NCBI GenBank assembly: GCA_035296325.1 | Contig: DATHBD010000017.1 | Coordinates: 23,414-87,413 of the forward strand | Length of the DNA: 64,000 bases | Direction: 5' to 3' | DNA from: DATHBD01 sp035296325 | GTDB taxonomy: Bacteria; Actinomycetota; Actinomycetes; Mycobacteriales; Micromonosporaceae | Notes under the pieces: model-generated | Database searches by the model: none | What the model was told of the DNA's origin: nothing | Seen by the model: only the letters and a program-made list of their open reading frames with translations | Program-made: the position numbers and the translations under genes | Shown: in pieces, positions 8,411 through 16,722 of the stretch | How positions within the stretch are numbered: the stretch's first letter is position 1 | How the letters are laid out: every line of letters begins with the position of its first letter

Positions 8411-10225
8411 ATGGTTGCCTCCGTCGTTCGGCACCGCCGCTCGAATCGTCTCGCCATCGTCGGGGGCGTGGCGGCTGTCGCACTGGTGGTCGGCGGCGGA
8501 ACCATCGGATACCTGCGTTACGGCGGCTCGGACGACGCCGGCGGGCGGGCCGGTGCAGACGGAGCCGGTACGGGTGGGGCGTGCGACGGTGACCCGGTCA
8601 CGCTCACCGTCGCCGCGGCCCCGGACAGCGCGCCGGTCCTCACCCGACTGGCCGAGACATGGACGGCCACGAAGCCTGCCGTGGGCAAGCGGTGCGCGGC
8701 GGTCACCGTACGATCGCTGCCCAGCGGCGAGGTGGCAGCCGCGGTTGGACCGACGTGGGATGAGCAGCGCGGTGGGCAACGCCCAGATGTGTGGGTGCCC
8801 GACTCGAGCGCATGGCTGCTCGTCGCCGCCGGACGGCCCGAGGCGGGTGGCGTACTCCCGACCGACGCTCCGCCGAGCCTCGCCAGCTCGCCCGTGGTCC
8901 TGGCGATGCAGCGACCGATGGCCCAGGCGCTCGGCTGGCCGGAGCGCCCGGTCGGCTGGACGGATCTGGCGGGCACGTTTGCCGGCGGCCAGACCTGGGC
9001 CAAGCTCGGCCACCCGGAATGGGGCTCCTTCCGACTCGGGATGGTGGACCCTACCCGCGCGATCGCCGGCCTGTTCTCGACGCTGACGTTCCTCGATCCG
9101 GACAACAGCGGCACGATGAGCGATCCGGAACTCCTCGGCGGCCTGTCGCTGAGCCAGCTCGCCACCGCCACGGCCGCTGACGTCGAGGGCCTGCTACAAC
9201 CGTTCACCCGCAGCGACGCCGCCCAGACGGCACCGACGACGCTGCCCGCCGCCATGCCACTGCTGGAACGCGACCTTGCCCAATACGCGGCGAACCAGCC
9301 GAAGGTCGATCTGGTGCCCGTGTACCCGAAGGAGGGGGCCGGCTTTGCCGACTACCCGTACGCGGTGCTGCGCGCGCCGTGGGTGGACCCGGTTCGTCAG
9401 CGCGTCGCTGCCGAGTTCCTGACGTATCTGCGCACCGACGCCGCCAAACAGGCATTCAGCGAAGCCGGATACCGCGACGCCGCCCGGGCAACCGCCGATA
9501 CTCCCCTGCTGGCATCCAGCCGCGGGTTCCAGCAGACGGTGCAGGTGCCGCTGCGCACCGCAACGCCCACCAACCTGCAGAATCTGCTGGGGATGTGGAG
9601 CGTGCTGCAACGGCCGAACAATGCCCTGGTGGTCCTGGACACCTCGGGTTCCATGAAGGATCCCGTGCCGGGCACCGATCTCAGCCGGCTGCAGCTCGTC
9701 CAGGGCGCCGCGACCCAGGGCGCCAGCCTGCTCAACAACCAGACGTCGATCGGGCTGTGGGAATTCTCGTCCAAGCTCACGCCCACCACCGACTGGCGGG
9801 AGCTGGTGCCGCTGGGCCCGGCCAGTGACAACCTCGGACCGGCGACGCGCCGGCAGGCGATGCTCGGCGCGATCTCGACCTTGCAGATCAACAAGGGCAC
9901 CGGCCTGTACGACACGGTGTACGCGGCGTACCAGCGGATGCAGGAGGCCTGGCAGCCCAACGCGCAGAACGTTCTCGTCGTGATGACCGACGGCAAGAAC
10001 GAGGACGACACCGGCCTGGATCTGCCCGGGCTTCTGGACCGGCTACGCCAGGCGGCCCGGGCCGACCGGCCGTTGGCGGTGATCGCGCTCGCCGTCGGAC
10101 CGGAGGCCGACGCGGTCGCGCTCCAGCAGATCTGCACGGCGACGGGTGGGCGGGCCTTCATCGCCCGTGACGAGGTGACCGCCATCCAGCAGATCGTGCT
10201 GGCGTTCGCCGGGCGCATCGCGTGA
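8411..10225 (+). CDS. Solute-binding / von Willebrand factor A fusion protein, membrane-anchored
   Basis: A 604-residue extracytoplasmic protein. Residues 15-38 form one membrane span after a basic start (VRHRRSNR). Residues 50-390 look like a type 2 periplasmic-binding fold: DSAPVLTRLAETW, then a PDVWVPDSSAWLL segment where such proteins contact ligand. From about 402 a VWA domain begins, with the metal-ion-dependent adhesion motif DTSGS (Asp410) and a later VVMTDGKNEDD. The frame opens at 8315, but the ATG at 8411 follows AGAAAGGGAA and gives a normal N-terminus. No permease or ATPase is next to it, so a role in import is doubtful. It is divergent from the Ser/Thr kinase. A second protein of the same design lies at 27761-29758. 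Function unknown. Confidence 0.82.
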   Translation: MVASVVRHRRSNRLAIVGGVAAVALVVGGGTIGYLRYGGSDDAGGRAGADGAGTGGACDGDPVTLTVAAAPDSAPVLTRLAETWTATKPAVGKRCAAVTVRSLPSGEVAAAVGPTWDEQRGGQRPDVWVPDSSAWLLVAAGRPEAGGVLPTDAPPSLASSPVVLAMQRPMAQALGWPERPVGWTDLAGTFAGGQTWAKLGHPEWGSFRLGMVDPTRAIAGLFSTLTFLDPDNSGTMSDPELLGGLSLSQLATATAADVEGLLQPFTRSDAAQTAPTTLPAAMPLLERDLAQYAANQPKVDLVPVYPKEGAGFADYPYAVLRAPWVDPVRQRVAAEFLTYLRTDAAKQAFSEAGYRDAARATADTPLLASSRGFQQTVQVPLRTATPTNLQNLLGMWSVLQRPNNALVVLDTSGSMKDPVPGTDLSRLQLVQGAATQGASLLNNQTSIGLWEFSSKLTPTTDWRELVPLGPASDNLGPATRRQAMLGAISTLQINKGTGLYDTVYAAYQRMQEAWQPNAQNVLVVMTDGKNEDDTGLDLPGLLDRLRQAARADRPLAVIALAVGPEADAVALQQICTATGGRAFIARDEVTAIQQIVLAFAGRIA

Positions 10226-10273
10226 TCATCGCGCTCTCGGAGCCAGCGGGCAGGTGCCCGGAGTGCCACAGAG

Positions 10274-10306
10274 GGAGACGAGCCCGGGTCCGGGGGCGTC
10301 GTCTCC
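10274..10306. terminator. Hairpin between convergent genes
   Basis: An 8-bp stem (GGAGACGA at 10274-10281 with TCGTCTCC at 10299-10306), extended by an inner CCCGG/CCGGG pairing, lies between the ends of the VWA gene and apbE. There is no T-run, as usual in high-GC actinobacteria. It could act in both directions. The rest of 10226-10486 contains a partial direct repeat (ACCGGGGAGC, twice) and no credible gene. Confidence 0.55.
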
Positions 10307-10486
10307 GACCGGGGAGCCCCCGGCTCGTTCTCCTACCGGGGAGCCGCAGGAGAGCAACCAGCAGGCTCCACGTATTGGTGCGTACGGCAATTGTGTTTCA
10401 CCGGAACGGCGCCGTCTACCGCGAAACGACTCCAATGTGTAACACCGTGGGCGCAGTTCGTCACGGCCGGACGGTCAACGTGCAGC

Positions 10487-11326
10487 TCAGCCCGGTGGGC
10501 CGGCGGCAAAGCGCCCGATTTCCGGCGGGTCGACCGGGAGCCCGTCGGAGCGGAAGCTGCGCCCGTCCGCGGTGACGGCGGCCGACTCGTGACCCGCCAG
10601 GTGAGCGAGCCAGTCCAGGCCGGGCAGGCCCATGGCGAGGGCGGCGGTGGCGTACGCGTCAGCGAGGCCCAGGTCCGAGCCGACCACGGTCACTGAGCAC
10701 AGGTCCCGGGCCGGCACCCCGCGGTGCGGATCAACCACGTGGAACCCGCGCTCATACGTACCGGACGTGGCCACCGCGAGATCCGCACCGACGAGTACCG
10801 CGTACACCGACAGCGGTTCAAACGGGTGGCGCAGGCCAACCCGCCACGGCTGGCCGGGCGCGCAGGTGCCCCGCACCCGGACATCGCCACCGGCGTTGAT
10901 GCAGTGGTTCACGGCACCGGCGGCGAGGAGGCGGTCGGACGCGACCTGGACCGCCCAGCCCTTGACGTAGCCGGAGGGGTCCAGACGCCCGGTCGCGTAC
11001 GCATCGAAGTACCCGTCAGTGACGCGCCACAGTTCGGCGCAGCGCTCAACCACGGTCCGGACGTCGGCGGAGCACTCGCCCACCGCCAGTTCGCCTCGGC
11101 CGAGGCGGCTGACCTCGCTGCCCGGCAGGTAGGTGCTGAAGAGTTCATCGACGGTGCGAAGCCAGCGGAAAACGTCGTCGAGCAGGCCCTCCACCACCGC
11201 AGCAGGCCGATCGTCGACGACCTCGACGGTCACGGCCATGCCCATCACATGCTCAACGCGGTGCCGACCAGGCGCGGGTGCCGGTTGATCCTTCCCCGGC
11301 GCCGGCTCAAACTCGTTTGGCGGCAT
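10487..11326 (-). CDS. apbE: FAD:protein FMN transferase (ApbE)
   Basis: Transfers FMN from FAD onto a Thr of a target protein outside the membrane. The 279-residue product has the family features HVMGMAVTVEV near the N-terminus, an acidic helix with LRTVDELFSTYLPGSEVSRL, the INAGGDVRVRG nucleotide-binding loop, and SGTYERGFHVVDPHRG, the ApbE signature before the metal site. No clear signal peptide is visible, so the site of maturation is uncertain. The start is the ATG at 11326, inside the last 20 bases of the FMN-binding gene; this overlap suggests coupled translation. The likely target is Thr204 of that neighbour. The three genes 14276 to 10487 form one operon. Confidence 0.9.
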   Translation of the reverse strand: MPPNEFEPAPGKDQPAPAPGRHRVEHVMGMAVTVEVVDDRPAAVVEGLLDDVFRWLRTVDELFSTYLPGSEVSRLGRGELAVGECSADVRTVVERCAELWRVTDGYFDAYATGRLDPSGYVKGWAVQVASDRLLAAGAVNHCINAGGDVRVRGTCAPGQPWRVGLRHPFEPLSVYAVLVGADLAVATSGTYERGFHVVDPHRGVPARDLCSVTVVGSDLGLADAYATAALAMGLPGLDWLAHLAGHESAAVTADGRSFRSDGLPVDPPEIGRFAAGPPG

Positions 11327-11981
11327 CCAGCGCTGCCTGCAGGGACTTGGTGTACGCGGCGCTGGTGTACGTGGCGCCCGAGACGGTCTGGATGGCGGCG
11401 CTCTGGGCGACGAGGGCCTCCTCGCGCAGCTCCGCCCCGGCACGTTTACTGATCTGGACCGACATGCCGTCGCCGTCGGGCAGCCGAAGCGCGGCAACCT
11501 CCGTGAGGCGCCCGCCGGCGACCGTGATCCGCACCTGGACCTGGCCGTATTTGCTGGTGACCAGGGATCCGGTGAAGGCGCCGTCACGCAGGGCCGCAGG
11601 CGCCACAGCCGGAGGAGCGCTCTTACCGCCCGGTGCGGTGCCGCCCGGGGCAGTGCCGCCCTGGGTGGCGGCGCCCTGGGCAGTGCCGCCCTGGGCAGTG
11701 CCGCCCTGGGTGGCGGCGCCCGCGCCCGTCCCACCGGGGTCCGCGCCGGCCGGGCCGGCACCGCCGGGGTCCGTCCCGCCGGGACCGGCACTGTTCGGAC
11801 CCGTGCCGTCGGGGCCGGGACCGCCCGGGGCGGTACCTTCGGGGCCCGCTCCGGGCGTCGGCGAGCTTCCCGAATCGGCAAGCACGGTCGAGGCGGGGCT
11901 GGTCACCAGCCCAGCCTTCAGCCCCACCAGCAGGCTTGTGCCTGCGGCCGTGCTCAACAGCGCGACGATGGCGCGGCGCAA
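11307..11981 (-). CDS. Extracytoplasmic FMN-binding domain protein
   Basis: A 224-residue redox carrier. Residues 1-35 form a signal or anchor sequence (AIVALLSTAAGTSLLVGL). Residues 40-115 are a Gly/Ala/Thr/Gln/Pro tether built from near-repeats such as GGTAQGGTAQGAATQ; the DNA is correspondingly repetitive at 11640-11860. The C-terminal 90 residues are an FMN_bind domain ending SGATYTSAAYTKSLQAAL, where Thr204 in SGAT is the residue that receives FMN covalently in this family. It lies 15 bases after the membrane reductase and overlaps apbE. A shuttle that passes electrons from the membrane reductase to an outside acceptor is the expected role; the acceptor is not known. Confidence 0.87.
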   Translation of the reverse strand: MRRAIVALLSTAAGTSLLVGLKAGLVTSPASTVLADSGSSPTPGAGPEGTAPGGPGPDGTGPNSAGPGGTDPGGAGPAGADPGGTGAGAATQGGTAQGGTAQGAATQGGTAPGGTAPGGKSAPPAVAPAALRDGAFTGSLVTSKYGQVQVRITVAGGRLTEVAALRLPDGDGMSVQISKRAGAELREEALVAQSAAIQTVSGATYTSAAYTKSLQAALDAAKRV

Positions 11982-11996
11982 CGTGGTACCTCCGGC

Positions 11997-14276
11997 TCAG
12001 AACTCGAATGGGTCGACGTGGATGTTGCGACGACGCACCCGCAGGCGACGCAGCACGCCGGTGGTGTGCTGGACGAACGATTGCGGGCCGCAGAGGTACA
12101 CGTCCCGCTCGGCAACGTCCGGCACGAGTTGGCGGATGCCTTCGGGACTCATCATCCACTGCACCTCCGGCTCGTCCCGGTTGCCGATGACGTACCAGAT
12201 GTGGGCATGCCGGGTCTCAGCGAGCCAGTCGAGTTCCCGGCCGAACGCGACGTCGACCTCGTCGCGGGCGCGGTAGATCACCACCGCGCCGGGGGGCAAC
12301 TCCTCCAGCACCGCCCGGACAGGGGCGATGCCGCTGCCGGCGGCGATGAGGAGTGATCCACCTCGGTTACGGCGCTCCGCGGTGAAGTCGCCGGACGGGC
12401 CATCGATCAGCACCTTCGCGCCGACGGGTAGCTGAGCAAGGTTGCCGGTGTGGTCACCGACCGACTTCGCGGTCAACCGCAGCCACTGGTCATGGGGCGC
12501 GGCGGAGAGCGAGAACGGATGCGACTGCCACCACCGGCCGCGGGTCAGGAACCGCCACCGGAAGAACTGGCCGGCGCGAACCTGCAGGCGGTCCAGGTCG
12601 CGACCGGTGACGTAGACGGAGACCGTGTCGGCGGCCTCCGGGACCACCTCCACCACCCGGAGCCGGTGGCGCAGGTTCAACCGCGCCGGCTCGATGAGCC
12701 GGCCCCAGACCAGCATGCCGATCACGACGAGGTACAGGGCGATCCAGCCGTACCGCACCAGGCCGGCCGTGGAAAGCTGCTCCCCGAGCGCGAACTGGTG
12801 GCCGTAGCCCAGCAGCAGAATCAGGTACGTGCTCAGGTGCAGCAGATGCCACACCTCGTACGGCAGGGCACGGCGGATCGCCCGGATGCCGAGCAGCCCG
12901 GTTCCGGTCAGGATCACCGTGGCGATCGTGGCACTGACCATGTCTTCGAGCTGGGTCAGGATCGTCCAGAACTGGCTGAAGATCGAGACGCCCCGGAATC
13001 CGGCGTAGCCGAGCACGATCAACACGGCGTGGGCCAGGACGATCACGACCACGGAGCCGCCCAGCTCGCGGTGCCAGAGCAGCATGTGCCTGGTGCCGAT
13101 CCATCGTTCCAGCCAGCCCAGGCGGCTGATCAGGACGATCTGGACCAGGAGGAGGTACCCCCCGACCAACCCGGTGATGCGCCCCGCCGCAACCAGTAGC
13201 CCCGAAGTCGTGGTGAGGGACTGCGTCGGGGTGTCCAGCCACCACGGTGCCACGCACGCCACCAGACCGAGGAAGAAGATTGCCCGGAGCACCCACCGCC
13301 CGGGCCACATGCGGCGGACCGGCGTGGCGGGCCGGAAGAACACATCCGGTGGATGCTCCGGCTCGGCAACTCGATGGGTTGCGGGCGCCCGCCCCTCCGC
13401 GGTGTCGGCAGCCAACGGCTCCGCCGGGAACTGTCCGGTCCCGTGCCGACCAGGGGCGGGCTGGCTCGGGGCGAACTGCGCCGGGGCAGGCGGGGCCGGG
13501 GCGAACTGCGTCGGGGCAGGCGGGGCCGGGGCGAACTGCGCCGGAGCGAACTGCGCCGGGGCGAACTGCGCCGGGGCGAACTGGCCCGAGGCGAGGTGAC
13601 CCGACGCAAGTTGGGTCGCGGCGAATTGGGCTGGCGCGTACGGGGCGTCGGGGGGACCGGGTTGAGTCCGGCCGATTGGGGCCGGGGTGGGTGGGGCCGG
13701 GGGGAACCGGGTCTGGGCGGATTGGGCCGCGCGGAACTGGCCGGTGACCGGATGCTCCGGGGCAAGGCGCTGGCTGGGTCGGGCATCCGAGACCGGGCCA
13801 GGCGCGAATCGCGGAGCAGGATGGGCTGCGGGTTGCGGCGCCGGTACCTGAGGGGCGCCCCCCACTTCATCGGCGCGCTCACCACGGGCGGGCGGCTGAT
13901 ACGCCGGCGTTCCGTACTGCGGCGTCCCGTACTGCGGCGTCTCGTATACCGGTGTCTCGTATACCGGTGTCTCGTACGCCGACGGCCAGTACGCCGGCTG
14001 CTGCTGCGCCCGCGCATCGCGGACCGGCGGCTCCGCCCGCGCGTCGCGGGTCTGCGCGTCGCGGGCCCGGGGGTCGACACCGCCGGGTGCGCTGGTCTGG
14101 TCAGCCCTGGACGCCGCGTCGGTGTCCCAGAGGTCCGCCGTGTCGAGCCGCGTCCGGGAGCGATTGTCGAGCCGCCGCCGCAGGACCGCAGCGGACGGAC
14201 CCGAGGTCCAACTGCCGGAATCGCCGGCCGGGTCGCTACGCGACCAGCCGGAAGCCACCAGGCCGTCAGGATCCAC
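11997..14276 (-). CDS. Ferric-reductase-like membrane oxidoreductase with long repetitive N-terminus
   Basis: A 759-residue integral membrane flavo-reductase. Residues 325-540 hold about six membrane helices with the heme-type histidines of the ferric-reductase family (LLWHRELGG, LAHAVLIVLG, WHLLHLSTY, GYGHQ). Residues 545-650 are the FAD domain (FFRWRF, HPFSLSAAP) and 655-759 the NAD(P)H domain (GSGIAPVRA, YLCGPQSF). It should move electrons from cytosolic NAD(P)H across the membrane. The first 300 residues are low-complexity: YETPVYETPQYGTPQ-type repeats near 105-130 and QFAPAQFAPAP-type repeats near 225-275. Start is the ATG at 14276. It heads the operon with the FMN-binding protein and ApbE, which points to electron delivery to a covalently bound flavin. 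Confidence 0.88.
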   Translation of the reverse strand: MDPDGLVASGWSRSDPAGDSGSWTSGPSAAVLRRRLDNRSRTRLDTADLWDTDAASRADQTSAPGGVDPRARDAQTRDARAEPPVRDARAQQQPAYWPSAYETPVYETPVYETPQYGTPQYGTPAYQPPARGERADEVGGAPQVPAPQPAAHPAPRFAPGPVSDARPSQRLAPEHPVTGQFRAAQSAQTRFPPAPPTPAPIGRTQPGPPDAPYAPAQFAATQLASGHLASGQFAPAQFAPAQFAPAQFAPAPPAPTQFAPAPPAPAQFAPSQPAPGRHGTGQFPAEPLAADTAEGRAPATHRVAEPEHPPDVFFRPATPVRRMWPGRWVLRAIFFLGLVACVAPWWLDTPTQSLTTTSGLLVAAGRITGLVGGYLLLVQIVLISRLGWLERWIGTRHMLLWHRELGGSVVVIVLAHAVLIVLGYAGFRGVSIFSQFWTILTQLEDMVSATIATVILTGTGLLGIRAIRRALPYEVWHLLHLSTYLILLLGYGHQFALGEQLSTAGLVRYGWIALYLVVIGMLVWGRLIEPARLNLRHRLRVVEVVPEAADTVSVYVTGRDLDRLQVRAGQFFRWRFLTRGRWWQSHPFSLSAAPHDQWLRLTAKSVGDHTGNLAQLPVGAKVLIDGPSGDFTAERRNRGGSLLIAAGSGIAPVRAVLEELPPGAVVIYRARDEVDVAFGRELDWLAETRHAHIWYVIGNRDEPEVQWMMSPEGIRQLVPDVAERDVYLCGPQSFVQHTTGVLRRLRVRRRNIHVDPFEF
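13446..13605 (-). repeat. In-frame 15-bp repeat tract coding (QFAPA)n
   Basis: Near-perfect 15-bp units (GGCGAACTGCGCCGG on the plus strand) recur here, twice separated by a GGGGCAGGCGGGGCCG insert that makes a 36-bp higher-order unit. The tract codes Gln-Phe-Ala-Pro-Ala repeats of the membrane reductase's N-terminal region. Unit sizes are multiples of three, so gain or loss of copies keeps the frame. A second, weaker 15-bp tract at about 13905-13975 codes YETPV/YGTPQ repeats. Confidence 0.75.
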
Positions 14277-14454
14277 AGGTAGGTCCTACCAGGGTTGGCG
14301 GAGAGTGCGGTAAGCCGACCCGGTAGCTTCAGGAAATCTTGCGCCCCACTTAGGCTGCGCTTAGAAAAGCTGACGCAGCGTGGTCGGTAGACGACACCAA
14401 GCACCAGAACCCCACCGGGCCCCTGGGGAAGGATGGTGCTGGAGGTGACGACCG
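14277..14454. promoter_or_regulatory. Divergent intergenic region, reductase operon / MFS gene
   Basis: This 178-base gap separates the divergently read reductase operon and MFS gene and should contain both promoters. The AT-rich stretch near 14330-14370 (with AGGAAATCTT and TTAGAAAAGCT) is the best place for them. I see no convincing paired boxes and no small gene. The MFS gene's ribosome site GGAGGTG is at 14441-14447. Confidence 0.35.
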
Positions 14455-15693
14455 ATGCGTCTTGATCCATACCGGCGGGTGCTCGCCATCGCCGGGCTCC
14501 GTCCGCTGCTGGTGGCGGCGGTGCTGGCCCGGGTGCCGGTCACCATGACAGCAGTCACATTGACGCTGCACGTGGTGCTGAACCTGGACCGGGGGTACGG
14601 CGCCGCCGGGCTCGTCGCCGCCGCCGCGACGGTCGGCTCGGCACTTGGCGGCCCGCTGCTCGGTCGACTCGTCGACCGCCGGGGCCTGCGGCTGGTGCTC
14701 GCCATCACCACGGTTGCGGAGGCGACGTTCTGGGGCTGCGCCCCGCTGCTGCCGTACCCGGCGTTGCTCGGCTTTGCCCTGCTCGGCGGGCTGCTCACGT
14801 TGCCGGTGTTCTCCGTGGTCCGGCAATCCCTGGCGGCGCTCGTGCCGGCTGATCAGCGGCGGCCGGCATATGCGCTGGACTCGATGCTCGTCGAGGTGTC
14901 GTTCATGGTGGGACCGGCACTTGCGGTGCTGCTCGTCACCACGCTGTCCGCGGGGACGACCATGTGGATCATCGGCGCCGCAATGGTCGCTGCCGGCAGC
15001 ACGCTGTACCTGCTCAACCCGAGGGTGCGCACCACACAGGAGGAGGCGGAGCACGCCGGCCCCCTACGTCGCCGGGAGTGGCTGCGGCCGGAGCTGATCG
15101 CCATGCTGCTGATCGCGTTCGCGACCACCGTGGTCCTGGGTGGTACCGATGTTGCCCTGGTCGCCGCGATGCGGGCAGCGGACGAGGTCGCCTGGACCGG
15201 CGTGGTGTTCGCCGCCTGGGCCGGCGTATCGCTGGTCGGCGGTTTCGTCTATGGCATGATCGCCAACCCGCCCCGCCCGGTGGTGCTGCTCGGGCTCCTG
15301 GGTCTCGCCACGGTGCCGATCGGCCTGGGGCACGGCTGGGAGATGCTGATCTTGACGATCATCCCAGCCGGGTTCCTGTGTGCGCCGACCCTCACGGCGA
15401 CGACCGATGTCGTCAGCCGACTGGTCCCCGCGTCCGCCCGCGGGGAGGCGATGGGCTGGCACGGCTCGGCGATGACCGCCGGTGTGGCGTGCGGCGCCCC
15501 GTTGGCCGGCGTGGTCATCGATCACTCTTCGCCAGCCTGGGGTTTCGTCGCCGTGGGCGCGGTCGGTCTCCTCGTCGCGGTCGTGTTCGTTCCGCTCCTG
15601 CGCCGGGTGGCGCGCGCCGACGAAGTACCCGTAACTGAGACGCACAGCACCATCGATTCGAGCGGTGAACCGCGTCCCGTTTGCACGGAATGA
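14455..15693 (+). CDS. MFS family transporter
   Basis: A 412-residue major facilitator protein with about 12 hydrophobic helices. After the second helix it has the family's cytoplasmic loop signature as GRLVDRRGLRLVL, and a central loop near residues 195-210 (RTTQEEAEHAGPLRRREW) separates the two halves. No substrate-specific motif is evident, so efflux of a small molecule is only a guess. The ATG at 14455 follows GGAGGTG with good spacing. Its 3' end is 61 bases before the start of the DUF1360 gene on the same strand, so they may share a transcript. Confidence 0.85.
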   Translation: MRLDPYRRVLAIAGLRPLLVAAVLARVPVTMTAVTLTLHVVLNLDRGYGAAGLVAAAATVGSALGGPLLGRLVDRRGLRLVLAITTVAEATFWGCAPLLPYPALLGFALLGGLLTLPVFSVVRQSLAALVPADQRRPAYALDSMLVEVSFMVGPALAVLLVTTLSAGTTMWIIGAAMVAAGSTLYLLNPRVRTTQEEAEHAGPLRRREWLRPELIAMLLIAFATTVVLGGTDVALVAAMRAADEVAWTGVVFAAWAGVSLVGGFVYGMIANPPRPVVLLGLLGLATVPIGLGHGWEMLILTIIPAGFLCAPTLTATTDVVSRLVPASARGEAMGWHGSAMTAGVACGAPLAGVVIDHSSPAWGFVAVGAVGLLVAVVFVPLLRRVARADEVPVTETHSTIDSSGEPRPVCTE

Positions 15694-15754
15694 GGGCGGG
15701 TATCGCACCGGTTGCAGCGCGGGACAGGCTCGCAGCTGGGGCCGAGGGGGCACG

Positions 15755-16246
15755 ATGACGGACGACGCCGGGTACTCACCACACGAGCACCGCCCGCTGC
15801 GGGGTTACCTGACCCTGATGAGCGTGTACGCCGGTGGGACGCTCGGGGCCGCGGCCCTGGCCAGACGCACCGGGCGGACGCTGCCGGAACGCCTCGACGC
15901 CACCGACATCGCCACGCTGGCCGTCGCAACCCACAAGCTGAGCCGCATCATCTCCAAGGACAGCGTGACGAGCCCGCTGCGGGCGCCGTTCACGAGGTAC
16001 GAGGAACCGGCCGGTGAGGCCGAGCTGAACGAGAGCCCGCGCGGGAGCGGCGTCAGGCACTCCCTCGGCGAGCTGCTGACCTGCCCCTTCTGCATGGCGG
16101 TCTGGGTCGCGACCGGGTTCGCCGGTGGTCTGGTCTTTGCGCCCCGGCTGACCAGGCTGGTGGCTGGCGCGGCCGCCGCGGTCGCCGGCGCGGACTTCCT
16201 GCACATCGGGTACACCATCGCCAAGCAGTCGGTACACAGGGACTGA
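15755..16246 (+). CDS. DUF1360 membrane protein
   Basis: A 163-residue protein of the DUF1360 family, function unknown. The family pattern is clear: ATHKLSRIISKDSVTSPLRAPF, then a CPFCMAVWVA segment with a CxxC pair, followed by two hydrophobic stretches (GFAGGLVFAP and RLVAGAAAAVAGADFL) near the C-terminus and one near the N-terminus (MSVYAGGTLGAAAL). The frame is open from 15665, but the ATG at 15755 follows GAGGGGGCAC and gives the expected N-terminus. It follows the MFS gene and precedes, after 224 bases, the peptide/cupin unit. Confidence 0.83.
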   Translation: MTDDAGYSPHEHRPLRGYLTLMSVYAGGTLGAAALARRTGRTLPERLDATDIATLAVATHKLSRIISKDSVTSPLRAPFTRYEEPAGEAELNESPRGSGVRHSLGELLTCPFCMAVWVATGFAGGLVFAPRLTRLVAGAAAAVAGADFLHIGYTIAKQSVHRD

Positions 16247-16360
16247 GCCACCGAGCGCGGTATTCCTCTCCCGGGCGTCCCGGCCGCCGTCGATACGACG
16301 CGCACCCGTCGCGGCGCCCGGTCCGCACGCGCGGACGACCTTCTGCTGCGTGATCAGTGA

Positions 16361-16389
16361 CGAACACCTCGTGAGCATTCCGGTGTTCG
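16361..16389. promoter_or_regulatory. 8-bp inverted repeat upstream of the peptide/cupin unit
   Basis: CGAACACC (16361-16368) and GGTGTTCG (16382-16389) are exact inverted repeats 13 bases apart, about 82 bases before the peptide start. Such spacing suits a dimeric regulator. A smaller perfect hairpin (GTCCGC-ACGC-GCGGAC, 16321-16336) just before it may end the DUF1360 transcript. No T-run follows either element. Confidence 0.4.
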
Positions 16390-16470
16390 AGGGGTCCGTC
16401 AGGGTAGTGGGGATGGTAAACCGGTTGTACGCGCCTCGTCGGGTGCGTGCATGACTGCGGGGAGGCTGGC

Positions 16471-16722
16471 ATGCGACTTCACGACGACGACATCACCACG
16501 ACGGGCGCTGGCGGTACGGCCGACGGGCCGGCTGACGGCGGCGCCATGCAGGGCGCGCACGACGGCGGCGCTGACGGCGGCGCCGACAGTGCACCGGTCA
16601 GTGGCGCCGATCCATTGACCGAATCCGGCAGGAGCGGTGGCCCCACCGGCACTGGCGCGGACCTCGGCCCGGCCGAGGGCGGCAGTGTCGGCTCAGCCGA
16701 CGACCGAGCCGCTGAACGATGA
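16471..16722 (+). CDS. Small Gly/Asp/Ala-rich peptide, candidate substrate of the downstream cupin
   Basis: An 83-residue acidic peptide that I do not recognise. It starts MRLHDDDITTTGAGGTADG; the middle carries imperfect repeats of the type DGGA(H/D)GG, and the rest is rich in Gly, Ser, Asp, Ala and Pro with no hydrophobic core, Cys or signal peptide. The GC-rich third positions support real coding. Start is the ATG at 16471 after GGAGG with six bases spacing; a GTG at 16447 in frame lacks a ribosome site. Its TGA overlaps an ATG that opens the 28-codon ORF before the cupin gene. Possible roles: a precursor modified by the cupin, or simply a disordered partner. Inference only. Confidence 0.6.
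   Translation: MRLHDDDITTTGAGGTADGPADGGAMQGAHDGGADGGADSAPVSGADPLTESGRSGGPTGTGADLGPAEGGSVGSADDRAAER

Noticed and set aside
13446..13605. Regular short repeats as a CRISPR array
   Set aside because: The 15-bp units are adjacent without unique spacers and code (QFAPA)n in frame; there are no cas genes.
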